In this document: in pieces, positions 17,705 to 27,103 of the stretch
Layout of the letters: every line of letters starts with the position of its first letter
How positions within the stretch are numbered: the first letter of the stretch is position 1
NCBI RefSeq assembly: GCF_014643595.1
Contig: NZ_BMJT01000003.1
Span: 62,001-126,000 of the forward strand
DNA from: Lysinibacillus alkalisoli
GTDB lineage: Bacteria > Bacillota > Bacilli > Bacillales_A > Planococcaceae
Direction: 5' to 3'
Length of the DNA stretch: 64,000 bases
The notes under the pieces: model-generated
What the model saw: the letters and a program-made list of their open reading frames with translations, nothing else
Databases searched by the model: none
What the model was told of the DNA's origin: nothing
Translations under genes and position numbers: made by a program

Positions 17705-18379
17705 TTGTTAATTTTGTTATCCGCTGCTATCGCACCAGGTTTAGCGCTATTTAGCTATTTCTATTTGCGAAATCAGATGGCTACGGAACCACGAAGAACG
17801 CTCTTTCATACATTTATTTATGGCCTATTAATTACATTCCCCATTTTATTTATTCAATATGTATTTATTGAAGAAGGTGTTATATCGCATGGCTTTTTTC
17901 AAGATGTCTTATTTTCTAGTACAATGGAGGAATTTTTTAAGTGGTTTATCTTATTGATTACTATTTATAATCATGGAGAGTTTGATGATCCCTACGATGG
18001 CATTTTATACGGGGCGAGTATATCCTTAGGGTTTGCCACATTAGAAAACGTATTATATTTATTAACGTATGGTTTAGATACCGCATTTTTACGTGCATTA
18101 TTACCTGTTTCAAGTCATGCTTTATTTGGTGTAGTGATGGGTTATTATTTTGGTCAATCTAAATTCTCCCCGAAAAAAGGCAAGAAAACCTTAATTGTGC
18201 TAGCTTTAATAGCGCCGATGTTATTGCACATTATTTATAACACCATTCTTACATTTAGAGGACAGTGGTTATATTTAATTGTGCCTTTCATGCTCTTCTT
18301 ATGGTGGTTTGGTTTACGCAAAGTAAAACAAGCACATATTCATTTAGTACGACATTTGCATGAGCAAAATAAAATTTAA
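17705..18379 (+). CDS. prsW: PrsW-type intramembrane protease
   Basis: 224 residues, about eight hydrophobic segments. PrsW signatures are visible: 'EEFFKW' with E75 and E76, 'LGFATLENVLYL' with E114, and 'SSHALFGVVMGYYFG' with H138. In B. subtilis PrsW makes the first cut in the anti-sigma factor RsiW, releasing SigW after cell-envelope damage; which anti-sigma factor it cuts here is unknown. Start TTG 17705 follows GAGAGGAG. Downstream motI begins 20 bases later. B. subtilis has sleB and ypeB between these genes; they are absent here. Confidence 0.92.
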   Translation: MLILLSAAIAPGLALFSYFYLRNQMATEPRRTLFHTFIYGLLITFPILFIQYVFIEEGVISHGFFQDVLFSSTMEEFFKWFILLITIYNHGEFDDPYDGILYGASISLGFATLENVLYLLTYGLDTAFLRALLPVSSHALFGVVMGYYFGQSKFSPKKGKKTLIVLALIAPMLLHIIYNTILTFRGQWLYLIVPFMLFLWWFGLRKVKQAHIHLVRHLHEQNKI

Positions 18380-18399
18380 CACGTATGAGGAGATTTAAA

Positions 18400-19053
18400 A
18401 TGGAGTTAAAGGCAGGTACAGAATTTTATTTAGAGCCCACTTATACCGATCGTGTAGAGCGCTTTCGTTGTAAAGTGGGCGAAACAACAAACGAGGCAAT
18501 ATTTATTCATTATCCAATCAATACGTTGACACAAAAAACCGCATTTTTTGTAGATGGTATGCAGTTTAGAGTTACTTACATGGTAGATAATAATTCATCG
18601 TATGCTTTTCAAACAGAAGTAATAGGGCGAAAAGTAGTTGACCAAATTCCTATGTTAATGTTAACGATGCCAAAAGATGAAGATGTGCAGAAAATTCAAC
18701 GTAGAGAATATGTACGAGTTGAGACAGCTGTAGACGTAGCGATTAGTATTGATGGACAGCATTATCAATATGTCACGGAAGATGTGAGCGCAGGTGGTGT
18801 AGCATTAAAGTTACGTAATGATACGGTGTTAAAAGAAACAATGGAAGTACTTGTGACTATGGTATTGCCATTTACAGACGGTACCATCTCATATGTAACA
18901 ACAGAAGCTACGGTGATGCGTATTTTTGAGAGGGAGCCGATGCGCATTGCCTCTTTGCAATTTACAGATACAGATGAGTTAGATAAACAGCATATCGTTC
19001 GTTTTTGTTTTGAGCGTCAGTTAGCAGACCGAAAAAAACAAACAGAAATTTAA
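18400..19053 (+). CDS. motI: Flagellar brake PilZ protein (YpfA/MotI/DgrA), cyclic di-GMP receptor
   Basis: 217 residues from ATG 18400, eight bases after GAGGAG. An N-terminal YcgR-like domain (about 1-90) is followed by a PilZ domain with both cyclic-di-GMP motifs: R101-R102...R106 ('RREYVR') and 'DVSAGG' (128-133). In B. subtilis this protein, loaded with cyclic di-GMP, binds the flagellar stator MotA and stops motility. It is in one operon with prsW here. A terminator follows. Confidence 0.9.
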   Translation: MELKAGTEFYLEPTYTDRVERFRCKVGETTNEAIFIHYPINTLTQKTAFFVDGMQFRVTYMVDNNSSYAFQTEVIGRKVVDQIPMLMLTMPKDEDVQKIQRREYVRVETAVDVAISIDGQHYQYVTEDVSAGGVALKLRNDTVLKETMEVLVTMVLPFTDGTISYVTTEATVMRIFEREPMRIASLQFTDTDELDKQHIVRFCFERQLADRKKQTEI

Positions 19054-19059
19054 TACACT

Positions 19060-19092
19060 TCGCCTTTCTCAGTGCAGAAGGGCGATTTTTTT
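19060..19092 (+). terminator. Terminator after motI
   Basis: TCGCCTTTCT / AGAAGGGCGA stem with a 6-base loop and T7. Confidence 0.85.
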
Positions 19093-19145
19093 AGTTAAAA
19101 GTGAGAGTATGATAAACTAAATAAGATTGTTAAAAGGAAGGTAAG

Positions 19146-19823
19146 ATGATGATGAAAAACATTCAAATCGCCATTGACGGGCCAGCAGGTGCAGGCAAGA
19201 GTACCATTGCTAAAATTGTAGCAGAAGCTTTGCAATTCACATATATTGATACAGGGGCTATGTACCGTGCCGTAACATATGAAGCCTTGCAAAGACAAAT
19301 CCCTTTACATGACGAACAAGCTTTAACAGCTCTTGCAAAACAATTAAATATTACGTTACAACCATCATCAGATGGCCAGCTTATTTTTATTGATGGTCGA
19401 GATGTGACAGCAGTTGTACGTTCGCAAGAAGTAACAGCCAATGTATCTGAAGTGGCTGCACATGCAGGGGTTAGACAGTTGATGGTAACAGCACAACAAA
19501 AGCTTGCTAAAGCAGGTGGTGTAGTGATGGATGGTCGAGATATTGCTACGCATGTCTTGCCACAAGCAGAACTTAAAATATTTATGTCAGCCACTGTGGA
19601 AGAACGTGCTAAAAGACGTTTATTAGATAACGAAGCACGAGGTATTCCCTCTACATTAGAAGCATTAAAGCAAGATATTGCACGCCGTGACCAATTTGAT
19701 AGTGAACGAGAAGTCTCGCCATTAATTCAAGCTGAGGACGCTGTATTTTTAGATACAACAACATTGTCAATTGAAGAAGCTGCACAAGCTATTTTACAAT
19801 TGGCACATGAAAAAATGGTATAA
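19146..19823 (+). CDS. cmk: Cytidylate kinase
   Basis: 225 residues. P-loop 'DGPAGAGKST' (about 11-20), CMP-binding 'YIDTGAMYRAVT', 'GRDVTAVVRSQEVTANVSEVA' region (GRDVTAVVR), 'VVMDGRDIATHVLP' and the lid 'SATVEERAKRR'. It phosphorylates CMP and dCMP with ATP. Three ATG codons in tandem (19146, 19149, 19152) follow GGAAGG; the second has the best spacing. The next gene is the S1-domain gene, the conserved cmk-rpsA order. Confidence 0.95.
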   Translation: MMMKNIQIAIDGPAGAGKSTIAKIVAEALQFTYIDTGAMYRAVTYEALQRQIPLHDEQALTALAKQLNITLQPSSDGQLIFIDGRDVTAVVRSQEVTANVSEVAAHAGVRQLMVTAQQKLAKAGGVVMDGRDIATHVLPQAELKIFMSATVEERAKRRLLDNEARGIPSTLEALKQDIARRDQFDSEREVSPLIQAEDAVFLDTTTLSIEEAAQAILQLAHEKMV

Positions 19824-19916
19824 ATCAATATTTTTTCAAAAAAAGATGGTTATTTTTTGTCTTTGAGGGAAAACTTTAATAAGATAGATAGTGAAGGATG
19901 CGAAGGAGGGTTACAT

Positions 19917-21056
19917 ATGTCAGAGGAGACAAACATTACAAACAGCAGTTTTAATGAAGGAGATATCGTTACAGGTGTAGCAGAGCAGGTGGAATCAAAA
20001 TCAGTTACTGTTTCAATTCCTGGTGCACCATTCGATGGCGTTGTACCAATTAGCGAGATCTCAAGCTTGCATATTGAACAAGCTTCTGATGCCGTATCTG
20101 TAGGCGATAAATTAGAGTTAATGATTACTAAAGTAGAAGAAGAGAATTTTGTATTATCCAAACGTAAAGTGGATGCTTTAAAAGCATGGGACGATTTAGA
20201 AACACAATTTGAAGCGGGTGAAGTATTCGAAGCGGAAATTAAAGATGTTGTAAAAGGTGGCCTAGTAGTTGATTTAGGCGTGCGTGGCTTTGTACCTGCC
20301 TCATTAGTGGAAGATTATTTCGTAGAGGACTTTGAAGACTATAAAGGTCAAACGTTAACACTTAAAATTGTAGAGCTTGACCGTGAGAAAAATCGTCTGA
20401 TCTTATCTCACCGTGCAGTTGTTGAAGAAGGTAAAGCCAAACAAAAACAACAACTGATTAATGAGATTGAAGTGGGCAATGTACTAGAAGGTAAAGTGCA
20501 ACGATTAGCCGACTTTGGTGCATTTGTCGATATTGGTGGCGTAGATGGTTTAGTGCATATCTCACAAGTTGCTCATGAACATGTCTCAGATGTGCGCGAT
20601 GTGTTAAAAGAAGGCGATGCTGTTACTGTAAAAGTATTATCTGTTGACCCAGATAATAACCGTATTTCGTTATCTATTAAAGATACACTGCCAGGACCAT
20701 GGTCAAACATTGAAGAGAAAGCAGCTGTTGGTGCGGTGTTAGATGGTACAGTTAAACGTTTAACTTCATTTGGCGCATTTGTCGAAGTTTTCCCTAATGT
20801 TGAAGGTTTAGTGCATATCTCACAAATCGCACATAAACATATTAATACACCACAAGAAGTGTTAAAAGAAGGCCAAGACGTACAAGTAAAAGTCTTGGAT
20901 GTTAATGCGGAAGAAGGACGTTTATCACTAAGCATTAAAGCATTATTAGAGGATGAAGGCGCTGAGGAAGTCATTGACTATGAATTGCCTGAAGAGACGT
21001 CAGGTTTCTCATTTGGTGATGTGATTGGCGACCAATTAAAAAACTTTAAAAAATAA
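19917..21056 (+). CDS. rpsA: S1-domain RNA-binding protein, 30S ribosomal protein S1 homologue (YpfD)
   Basis: 379 residues from ATG 19917 after AAGGAGGG (19903-19910). An in-frame upstream start at 19857 lacks a ribosome site. Four S1 domains occur in order: about 15-85, 103-170, 188-258 ('[20 protein letters not shown]') and 273-344 ('[20 protein letters not shown]'), separated by short acidic linkers. Four domains, rather than six as in Escherichia coli, is normal for Bacillales YpfD. Its exact role on the ribosome in this group is unsettled. Confidence 0.93.
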   Translation: MSEETNITNSSFNEGDIVTGVAEQVESKSVTVSIPGAPFDGVVPISEISSLHIEQASDAVSVGDKLELMITKVEEENFVLSKRKVDALKAWDDLETQFEAGEVFEAEIKDVVKGGLVVDLGVRGFVPASLVEDYFVEDFEDYKGQTLTLKIVELDREKNRLILSHRAVVEEGKAKQKQQLINEIEVGNVLEGKVQRLADFGAFVDIGGVDGLVHISQVAHEHVSDVRDVLKEGDAVTVKVLSVDPDNNRISLSIKDTLPGPWSNIEEKAAVGAVLDGTVKRLTSFGAFVEVFPNVEGLVHISQIAHKHINTPQEVLKEGQDVQVKVLDVNAEEGRLSLSIKALLEDEGAEEVIDYELPEETSGFSFGDVIGDQLKNFKK

Positions 21057-21080
21057 ATCGTAGACATCCTATCTAATTCG

Positions 21081-21116
21081 TAGACGAGATCTAATACAGG
21101 TCTCGTCTATTTTTTT
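21081..21116 (+). terminator. Terminator after S1-domain gene
   Basis: TAGACGAGA (21081-21089) pairs with TCTCGTCTA (21101-21109), followed by T7. Confidence 0.87.
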
Positions 21117-21131
21117 GTATGGGGAAATTGT

Positions 21132-21146
21132 TGAGAACGATTATCA
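21132..21146 (+). promoter_or_regulatory. Fur-like box upstream of M23 peptidase gene
   Basis: TGAGAAC-G-ATTATCA matches the Bacillus Fur 7-1-7 consensus TGATAATnATTATCA at 12 of 14 defined positions. The right half overlaps a putative -35 (TTATCA, 21141-21146) paired with TATCAT (21165-21170) over an 18-bp spacer. The position would allow iron-dependent repression. PerR or Zur boxes are similar, so the regulator is uncertain. Confidence 0.5.
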
Positions 21147-21213
21147 ATAATTTTCGAATAATAGTATCATTTTTCCTATCACTTCAAGTAGAATAGAGAG
21201 AGGAGGGTATAAA

Positions 21214-22092
21214 ATGATTTTACAAATGATTATTATTTATATTATGCCAATTGCTTTTACTATAATGATTTGTGTAAAACAGCATAATCGCCTTGTATGG
21301 CTTTTTAATAGTTTATTGCTACTGGCATTTACGATATGGATTTTCCAAGCAGGAGCATGGGACCTCGTTTATTGGTACCGTTACATTATGCTACTTATAG
21401 CTATATTTGCAGTTGTAATGACAGGTATTAAAAATCAAGCTTTACCATGGATTCAAGGTAGATATAAGTTTGATATCTTTATCTCTGGCGCATTAGCTTT
21501 ATTTTTTATCGTAAACTCGTTTAATATTATGGATAATTACAGCTATGAAGGAAAGGTTATGCATATCGCATCGCCATTGCAAGATGGGGTATTTATGGTA
21601 GTGCAAGGTGGTGGTGGTACAGGTTTAAACTATCATGCTGCGTATCCCCCACAGCGCTATGCCATGGACATTGTAGAGTTAGCGTATTATACTTCACGTG
21701 CTAAAGGCATTATGCCAAAAGCGTTATCAGATTATGTGATTTATGAGACACCTATTTACAGCCCTTGTAACGGTGTTGTGACGAGTGTAGAAAATAATTT
21801 ACCTGATATGAAAATAGGAGCAACAGATAAGGACAATGCAACAGGCAATCATGTGGCAATTCAATGTGAGGAGACGGATGCAACGCTTTATTTGGCTCAT
21901 ATGAAAACAGGTACTGTAGAAGTAGCAGAAGGTGATGTATTACAAGTAGGTGAGCGATTAGGTCAAGTGGGCAATAGTGGTAACACAAGCGAGCCACATC
22001 TCCATATTCATGCAGAGTTGGACGGGAATGGTGTCCCTTTACTTATTAATGATCGTTTCTTAAAGCGAAATTCTTTATTAAAAATGCAATAA
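21214..22092 (+). CDS. Membrane-bound M23 family metallopeptidase
   Basis: 292 residues. About four hydrophobic segments (3-22, 29-47, 52-71, 87-103) are followed by an extracellular LytM-type domain. Zinc ligands are visible: H141 and D152 (in 'NYHAAYPPQRYAMD') and 'PHLHIH' (H262, H264, H266). 'YSPCNGVVTSV' and 'LGQVGNSGNTSEPHLHIH' are standard M23 blocks. It should cut peptidoglycan cross-bridges or stem peptides at the cell surface, or another surface peptide. B. subtilis has yphA/yphB here, so this gene is a local replacement. GAGAGGAGGG precedes the ATG. Confidence 0.87.
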   Translation: MILQMIIIYIMPIAFTIMICVKQHNRLVWLFNSLLLLAFTIWIFQAGAWDLVYWYRYIMLLIAIFAVVMTGIKNQALPWIQGRYKFDIFISGALALFFIVNSFNIMDNYSYEGKVMHIASPLQDGVFMVVQGGGGTGLNYHAAYPPQRYAMDIVELAYYTSRAKGIMPKALSDYVIYETPIYSPCNGVVTSVENNLPDMKIGATDKDNATGNHVAIQCEETDATLYLAHMKTGTVEVAEGDVLQVGERLGQVGNSGNTSEPHLHIHAELDGNGVPLLINDRFLKRNSLLKMQ

Positions 22093-22106
22093 AATATTGT
22101 CAAACA

Positions 22107-22139
22107 TGCCCTAGCACGCTATGATTGCTAGGGCATTTA
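22107..22139 (+). terminator. Hairpin after M23 peptidase gene, probable terminator
   Basis: Perfect 10-bp stem TGCCCTAGCA / TGCTAGGGCA with a 9-base loop; only three T follow, so termination may be weak. Confidence 0.6.
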
Positions 22140-22202
22140 GATGAAAGTTGATACTTTCTCATGTATAATGTACGCATATTGAGGTTGGAAGGATTGAATA
22201 AA

Positions 22203-23513
22203 ATGACGAAACCAGTAATAGCCATCGTAGGTCGTCCGAATGTCGGAAAGTCTACGATTTTTAACCGTATAGTTGGCGAACGTATCTCGATTGTTGAGGA
22301 CGTACCTGGCGTTACACGTGACCGTATATATAGCTCTGCAGAGTGGTTAACACATGATTTTAATATTATTGATACAGGCGGCATCGAGATTGGTGATGAG
22401 CCTTTTTTAGAGCAAATTCGTCAACAAGCTGAAATCGCTATGGATGAAGCAGACGTTATTGTCTTTATGACAAATGGGCGCGAAGGTGTTACAGCAGCTG
22501 ATGAAGAAGTAGCAAAAATTTTGTATAAAACGAAAAAGCCAGTTGTTTTAGCTGTTAATAAAATTGATAATCCCGATATGAGAGAAATGATTTACGATTT
22601 CTATGCATTAGGATTTGGTGAACCTTTCCCAATCTCTGGCTCACATGGTTTAGGTTTAGGTGATTTATTGGACGAAGCAGCTAAGCATTTCCCGAAAGAA
22701 GAAGATATCGGATATGGAGACGAAGTAATTAAATTTTCTTTAATTGGTCGTCCAAATGTAGGGAAATCCTCATTAGTTAACACCTTTTTAGGTCAAGACC
22801 GTGTTATTGTGAGTGATGTAGCAGGTACGACACGCGATGCTATTGATACACCATATCATTATGATGAACAAGATTATGTCATCATTGATACAGCAGGCAT
22901 GCGTAAAAAAGGTAAAGTATATGAATCAACAGAAAAATATTCTGTGTTACGTGCTTTACGAGCGATTGAACGTTCAGACGTTGTCTTGATTGTATTGAAT
23001 GCTGAGGAAGGGATTCAAGAGCAAGACAAAAAGATTGCAGGCTATGCACATGAGGCTGGTAAAGCGGTTATTATTGTGGTTAACAAATGGGATACTATTG
23101 AAAAAGATGATAAAACAATGAAGCGTTTTACAGATGATATTAGGGAGAATTTCCTATTTTTAGATTATGCACCTATTATTTTTGTGTCAGCTAATACAAA
23201 ACAGCGCGTGCATCAAATTTTACCAATTATCAATCGTGTAAGTGAAAATCATGCTATGCGTATTCAATCATCCATTTTAAATGAAGTGATTGAGGATGCC
23301 GTTGTACGTAACCCTGCGCCTTCTGACAAAGGTAAACGACTACGTGTGTACTACACAACACAAGCAGCGATTAAACCACCAACATTTATTGTGTTTGTAA
23401 ATGAGCCAGAATTAATGCATTTTTCTTATGAGCGTTTTATTGAAAATCGCATTCGAGAAACATTTGATTTTGAAGGCACGCCAATTCGTCTGATTACACG
23501 TGCACGTACGTAA
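22203..23513 (+). CDS. der: Ribosome biogenesis GTPase Der (EngA)
   Basis: 436 residues from ATG 22203, the same length as in B. subtilis. Two tandem GTPase domains: the first with 'GRPNVGKST' (9-17), 'DTGG' and 'NKID'; the second with 'GRPNVGKSS' (about 182-190), '[10 protein letters not shown]' and 'NKWD'; then the C-terminal KH-like domain (about 350-436). Der is essential for 50S subunit maturation. An in-frame upstream ATG (22161) lacks a ribosome site. gpsA follows 15 bases later, the conserved order. Confidence 0.96.
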   Translation: MTKPVIAIVGRPNVGKSTIFNRIVGERISIVEDVPGVTRDRIYSSAEWLTHDFNIIDTGGIEIGDEPFLEQIRQQAEIAMDEADVIVFMTNGREGVTAADEEVAKILYKTKKPVVLAVNKIDNPDMREMIYDFYALGFGEPFPISGSHGLGLGDLLDEAAKHFPKEEDIGYGDEVIKFSLIGRPNVGKSSLVNTFLGQDRVIVSDVAGTTRDAIDTPYHYDEQDYVIIDTAGMRKKGKVYESTEKYSVLRALRAIERSDVVLIVLNAEEGIQEQDKKIAGYAHEAGKAVIIVVNKWDTIEKDDKTMKRFTDDIRENFLFLDYAPIIFVSANTKQRVHQILPIINRVSENHAMRIQSSILNEVIEDAVVRNPAPSDKGKRLRVYYTTQAAIKPPTFIVFVNEPELMHFSYERFIENRIRETFDFEGTPIRLITRART

Positions 23514-23528
23514 ATAGGAGTGATTAAG

Positions 23529-24548
23529 GTGGAAAAAATAACGGTTTTAGGTGCAGGTTCATGGGGCACAGCACTTGCTATGGTTTTAGCTGAAAATGGA
23601 CACGATACATTATTATGGTCTCATCGTGAGGACCAAGCGACTGAAATTGCACAAGGACATACAAATGAACGGTATTTGCCAAACCTTACGTTGCCAACAA
23701 CTTTGCGTGCAACAGCCAATCTACAAAATGCTACGGCACATGCTGATATTTTTATCGTTGCTGTCCCTACAAAAGCAATAAGAGAAGTTTGTCAGCAATT
23801 GAATGATTATTTAACAAAACCTGCATTGTTTGTTCCAGTATCAAAAGGGATCGAACCGCATACACATAAACGTGTATCAGAAATGATTTTAGAATCTGTG
23901 TTACCTCAATATGTCGATGATGTTGTTGCTTTATCTGGACCAAGTCATGCCGAAGAAGTTGTGAAACATCATCCTACAACGATTACAGCAGCTTGTGTTA
24001 ATTTATCAGCGGCTGAAAAGGTACAGGATTTATTTATGAATCAATATTTCCGAGTGTATACAAATGAAGATATTATAGGTGTAGAGATTGGTGGCGCCTT
24101 AAAAAATGTGATTGCTTTAGCTGCTGGGATTACAGATGGTTTAGGTTATGGGGATAATGCTAAAGCAGCTCTCATTACAAGAGGATTAGCTGAAATTACG
24201 CGCTTAGGTGTAAAAATGGGGGGCAATCCATTCACTTTCTCTGGTTTAACAGGTATGGGTGATTTAATCGTCACTTGTACGAGTGTACATTCTCGTAACT
24301 GGCGAGCAGGGAATTTACTAGGGCAAGGGCATAAACAACAAGAAGTACTTGCTCAGATGGGGATGGTTGTTGAAGGAGTTCGCACTACCCAAGCAGCATA
24401 TCAGCTTGCTCATAAATATGAAGTGGTCATGCCCATTACGAATGCGTTATATGCGGTATTATTTGAAGATGAAGAACCAAAAGTAGAAGTGGATAAACTT
24501 ATGATGCGCATGAAAAAACGTGAAATAGACGAAATGATGCAAGAATAA
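23529..24548 (+). CDS. gpsA: Glycerol-3-phosphate dehydrogenase [NAD(P)+]
   Basis: 339 residues from GTG 23529, 9 bases after AGGAG; an in-frame GTG at 23520 touches the ribosome site and is unlikely. NAD(P) motif 'GAGSWGTALA' (about 7-16), 'VPTKAIREV', 'SKGIEP', 'LSGPSHAEEV', and the substrate block 'GGALKNVIALAAGITDGLGY' (about 190-209) with the catalytic lysine. It reduces dihydroxyacetone phosphate to glycerol-3-phosphate, the backbone precursor of phospholipids. Confidence 0.96.
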   Translation: MEKITVLGAGSWGTALAMVLAENGHDTLLWSHREDQATEIAQGHTNERYLPNLTLPTTLRATANLQNATAHADIFIVAVPTKAIREVCQQLNDYLTKPALFVPVSKGIEPHTHKRVSEMILESVLPQYVDDVVALSGPSHAEEVVKHHPTTITAACVNLSAAEKVQDLFMNQYFRVYTNEDIIGVEIGGALKNVIALAAGITDGLGYGDNAKAALITRGLAEITRLGVKMGGNPFTFSGLTGMGDLIVTCTSVHSRNWRAGNLLGQGHKQQEVLAQMGMVVEGVRTTQAAYQLAHKYEVVMPITNALYAVLFEDEEPKVEVDKLMMRMKKREIDEMMQE

Positions 24549-24662
24549 TAAAAGATTAAAACGGTCTTGTAGTGGCTATTATTAACCTAGCAGGCGTTTA
24601 GCGATAGATGCTAGACTCTGTTAACTATTTACAAAATTTAGCAATTTCAATGATAAACGAAA

Positions 24663-24703
24663 AAGTGGTAAGGAAAGATTCATTTTTCCTTACCACTTAT
24701 TTT
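24663..24703 (+). terminator. Terminator after gpsA
   Basis: AAGTGGTAAGGAAA (24663-24676) pairs perfectly with TTTCCTTACCACTT (24685-24698), followed by a T-rich run. It lies 115 bases after the gpsA stop in a 300-base gap; the rest of that gap shows a TATAAT (24807-24812) 40 bases before yphE but nothing else recognisable. Confidence 0.8.
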
Positions 24704-24848
24704 GTGCACGCCTTTAAAATGTTACGATTTTTAAGTGATCTTGTCACAAAATAAAATTAGTCATTAAAAACCACTGGCGGTTTCTGTTCTTTTTATGTTT
24801 ACATAGTATAATGAAAAAGATGAACTTGTGAAGAAAGGTGGTATTTTA

Positions 24849-25061
24849 TTGGGTCCGCTAGCACATATGCCTGCGTTAGATGTGATGTGGGTTTCTTTTT
24901 ATTGTATTGGTTTTTTATTAGCTTCTATTTTGTTAATTTATTTAAGCCGCAATAAAATAAAAAATGGTTTTGTACGAGTCATAATAAATTTAATTGCGTA
25001 TATTTTATTTGGATTAGGCTCGTTTTTAATGGTATTAATTGTTGCCACATGGCCAGCGTAA
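24849..25061 (+). CDS. yphE: DUF2768 family small membrane protein (YphE-like)
   Basis: 70 residues from TTG 24849, seven bases after AAAGGTGG; GTG 24828 would place that ribosome site inside the gene. Two hydrophobic segments (about 11-30 and 45-65) separated by a basic loop ('SRNKIKNGFVR'). Its place between gpsA and the YphF-type lipoprotein gene equals that of yphE in B. subtilis. Function unknown. Confidence 0.75.
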   Translation: MGPLAHMPALDVMWVSFYCIGFLLASILLIYLSRNKIKNGFVRVIINLIAYILFGLGSFLMVLIVATWPA

Positions 25062-25086
25062 TTGATAGGGTAGAGGTGAATTATAC

Positions 25087-25881
25087 ATGAAGAAACAAGG
25101 AACACTTATCGTGTTTTTAGTAATAGCTGTTATGGCATTATCAGGTTGTATGTTTCCTGATAGTGAAAAGGCAGCCAATCAAATTCCTTATGCTGACCAA
25201 CTTGCCGCAGTACAACAGGCTGTAAATCAGTATAAAGAGGATACAGGTGGGCTTGTACCCATTAAGGACCGTGACATGGATACAGACCCTTATATTAAGT
25301 ATTTAATTGATTTTGAGAAATTAGTACCGCGTTATATGGCAGAACCTCCTGGTACAGCCTATGAAAAAGGTGGCATCTATCAATACACGATTTGGGATCC
25401 CGAAAATACAGCAGAAGTAAAATTAGTGGATTTAAACATACCTGAGCGTATGCGTGAGATTAAAATTCGTGCAATGGGGAGATATTTACCAACGAAAGAC
25501 TTAATTAATCCTTTAGCGTTTCGCATCGATTACGAAGCTTTAGGTTTTAAAGAAGAAATTACAGTGAAAAGTCCCTATTCACAACATCAGTTGCCAATAT
25601 TTATGACAGGAGATGGCGAATTACATGTGGATTATACGTTAGATTTAGCGGATATTTTGCGTGAGGAGAAGCCAGACGTAAAACCAGGTGATGATATTCG
25701 TGACTTATTAGTAGAACGCTCTCCAATCGTGCCTGCCTATTCGGTGCCATATACGGTAGATGATAATAATGAACCTGTTATGGTAATTGAAATTACTAAG
25801 GCAAAGGATCGTAAGGAAAATTCAGATAATAAAGAAGAAAATCCTACGGTAGATGATAAAAACGAAAAAAATGATAAATGA
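25087..25881 (+). CDS. yphF: YphF-like lipoprotein
   Basis: 264 residues. Signal peptide 1-20 with lipobox 'ALSGC' (C21 lipidated). The body has no known catalytic motif; 'AAVQQAVNQYKEDTGGLVPI' and 'YIKYLIDFEKLVPRYMAEPP' are the visible family blocks. The C-terminal 25 residues are a charged, Asn/Asp/Lys/Glu-rich tail. It sits where yphF sits in B. subtilis, but there spoIVA follows; here the hbs gene follows instead. Function unknown. Confidence 0.8.
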   Translation: MKKQGTLIVFLVIAVMALSGCMFPDSEKAANQIPYADQLAAVQQAVNQYKEDTGGLVPIKDRDMDTDPYIKYLIDFEKLVPRYMAEPPGTAYEKGGIYQYTIWDPENTAEVKLVDLNIPERMREIKIRAMGRYLPTKDLINPLAFRIDYEALGFKEEITVKSPYSQHQLPIFMTGDGELHVDYTLDLADILREEKPDVKPGDDIRDLLVERSPIVPAYSVPYTVDDNNEPVMVIEITKAKDRKENSDNKEENPTVDDKNEKNDK

Positions 25882-25936
25882 TTTCGTAAAAAAGGGCTAA
25901 ATCTCTTTAAAATGGGTATTGTAGTAAGGAATTCAG

Positions 25937-25965
25937 TTGCACCGCAGTTTATGTTATGTTAATCT
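25937..25965 (+). promoter_or_regulatory. hbs promoter
   Basis: TTGCAC (25937-25942), 17-bp spacer, TAATCT (25960-25965), 46 bases before the hbs start. Confidence 0.45.
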
Positions 25966-26010
25966 TTTTACATGATTCGGTGTATTTCCCTTTGAGAGGA
26001 GGTGAATGGT

Positions 26011-26283
26011 GTGAATAAAACAGAACTAGTAAACGCTGTTGCAGAAGCTACAGAACTTTCTAAGAAAGATGCTGCTTCAGCAGTAGATGCTGTATTTAAT
26101 ACAATCCAAGACACTCTTGCAAAGGGTGATAAAGTACAATTAATTGGTTTTGGTAACTTTGAAGTACGTGAACGTGCGGCTCGTAAAGGTCGTAACCCAC
26201 AAACAGGTAAAGAAATCGAAATCGCTGCAAGCAAAGTACCTGCGTTTAAACCAGGTAAAGCGCTTAAAGATGCTGTGAAATAA
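26011..26283 (+). CDS. hbs: DNA-binding protein HU
   Basis: 90 residues, starting '[20 protein letters not shown]' from GTG 26011, eight bases after AGAGGAGGT; GTG 26002 overlaps that site. Typical HU: helical dimer part 1-45, then the beta-arm with '[20 protein letters not shown]' and the closing '[16 protein letters not shown]'. It compacts the nucleoid without strong sequence preference. The hbs-folE-mtrB order is that of B. subtilis. Confidence 0.97.
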   Translation: MNKTELVNAVAEATELSKKDAASAVDAVFNTIQDTLAKGDKVQLIGFGNFEVRERAARKGRNPQTGKEIEIAASKVPAFKPGKALKDAVK

Positions 26284-26299
26284 TTTCGTAGTTTCTACA

Positions 26300-26345
26300 T
26301 AGAGGCAAGCTAAACAAGTCCGTTTAGCTTGCCTCTACTTTTTTT
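26300..26345 (+). terminator. Terminator after hbs
   Basis: Perfect 16-bp stem TAGAGGCAAGCTAAAC / GTTTAGCTTGCCTCTA, 6-base loop, then CTTTTTTT. Confidence 0.92.
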
Positions 26346-26472
26346 ATCATAATTGCGTCATTTCCTAACGCATAAAAGGGTGCTACAATGAACAATGTAT
26401 GCGTTGAAACATAAATTATGCTACTATGCAAAGAGTAGCTGAAATGTTGTTGAGAAGCAGGAGGATTTTGGA

Positions 26473-27042
26473 ATGACAAATGTGGATTTGAAAAAGATTG
26501 AAGAAGCAGTAAAAATGATATTAGAAGCGGTTGGGGAAGATGTAGACCGTGAAGGATTATTAGACACACCGAAACGTGTAGCAAAGATGTACCAAGAGAT
26601 GTTTAGCGGCTTACATGAAGATGCTAAAGATTATTTCAAAACAGTGTTTCATGAAGATCACGAAGAGTTTGTGCTTGTAAAAGACATCCCTTTTTACTCG
26701 ATGTGCGAACATCATCTTGTCCCTTTCTATGGTAAAGCACACGTGGCTTATATTCCACAAAATGGAATAGTGGCAGGTTTAAGTAAATTAGGACGTGCAG
26801 TTGAAACAATAGCAAGACGTCCGCAATTGCAAGAACGTATCACTTCCTCTGTGGCAGATACGATTATGGAAATGTTAGGGGCAAAGGGAGCCTATGTTGT
26901 AATAGAGGCTGAGCACATGTGTATGACAATGCGTGGATTGAAAAAGCCTGGTGCTAAAACGGTGACAGCGGTAGCTAGAGGGATTTATGAAGAAAATGAA
27001 ACAATGCGAAAAGAAGTCATCTCATTTATTCAAATGTCTTAA
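26473..27042 (+). CDS. folE: GTP cyclohydrolase I (FolE, MtrA)
   Basis: 189 residues. It converts GTP to dihydroneopterin triphosphate, the first step of tetrahydrofolate synthesis. Zinc ligands are visible in '[19 protein letters not shown]' (Cys and His, about 77-95) and in 'EHMCMTMRG' (about 148-156). '[20 protein letters not shown]' is the conserved central block. AGGAGG precedes the ATG. It is directly followed by mtrB, the classic mtrAB pair. Confidence 0.95.
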   Translation: MTNVDLKKIEEAVKMILEAVGEDVDREGLLDTPKRVAKMYQEMFSGLHEDAKDYFKTVFHEDHEEFVLVKDIPFYSMCEHHLVPFYGKAHVAYIPQNGIVAGLSKLGRAVETIARRPQLQERITSSVADTIMEMLGAKGAYVVIEAEHMCMTMRGLKKPGAKTVTAVARGIYEENETMRKEVISFIQMS

Positions 27043-27103
27043 TCTAGAGCTTACATTGTGATATGATGAACAAAGAAATTGTAGCGTGAAGGAGTGTGTA
27101 CAT

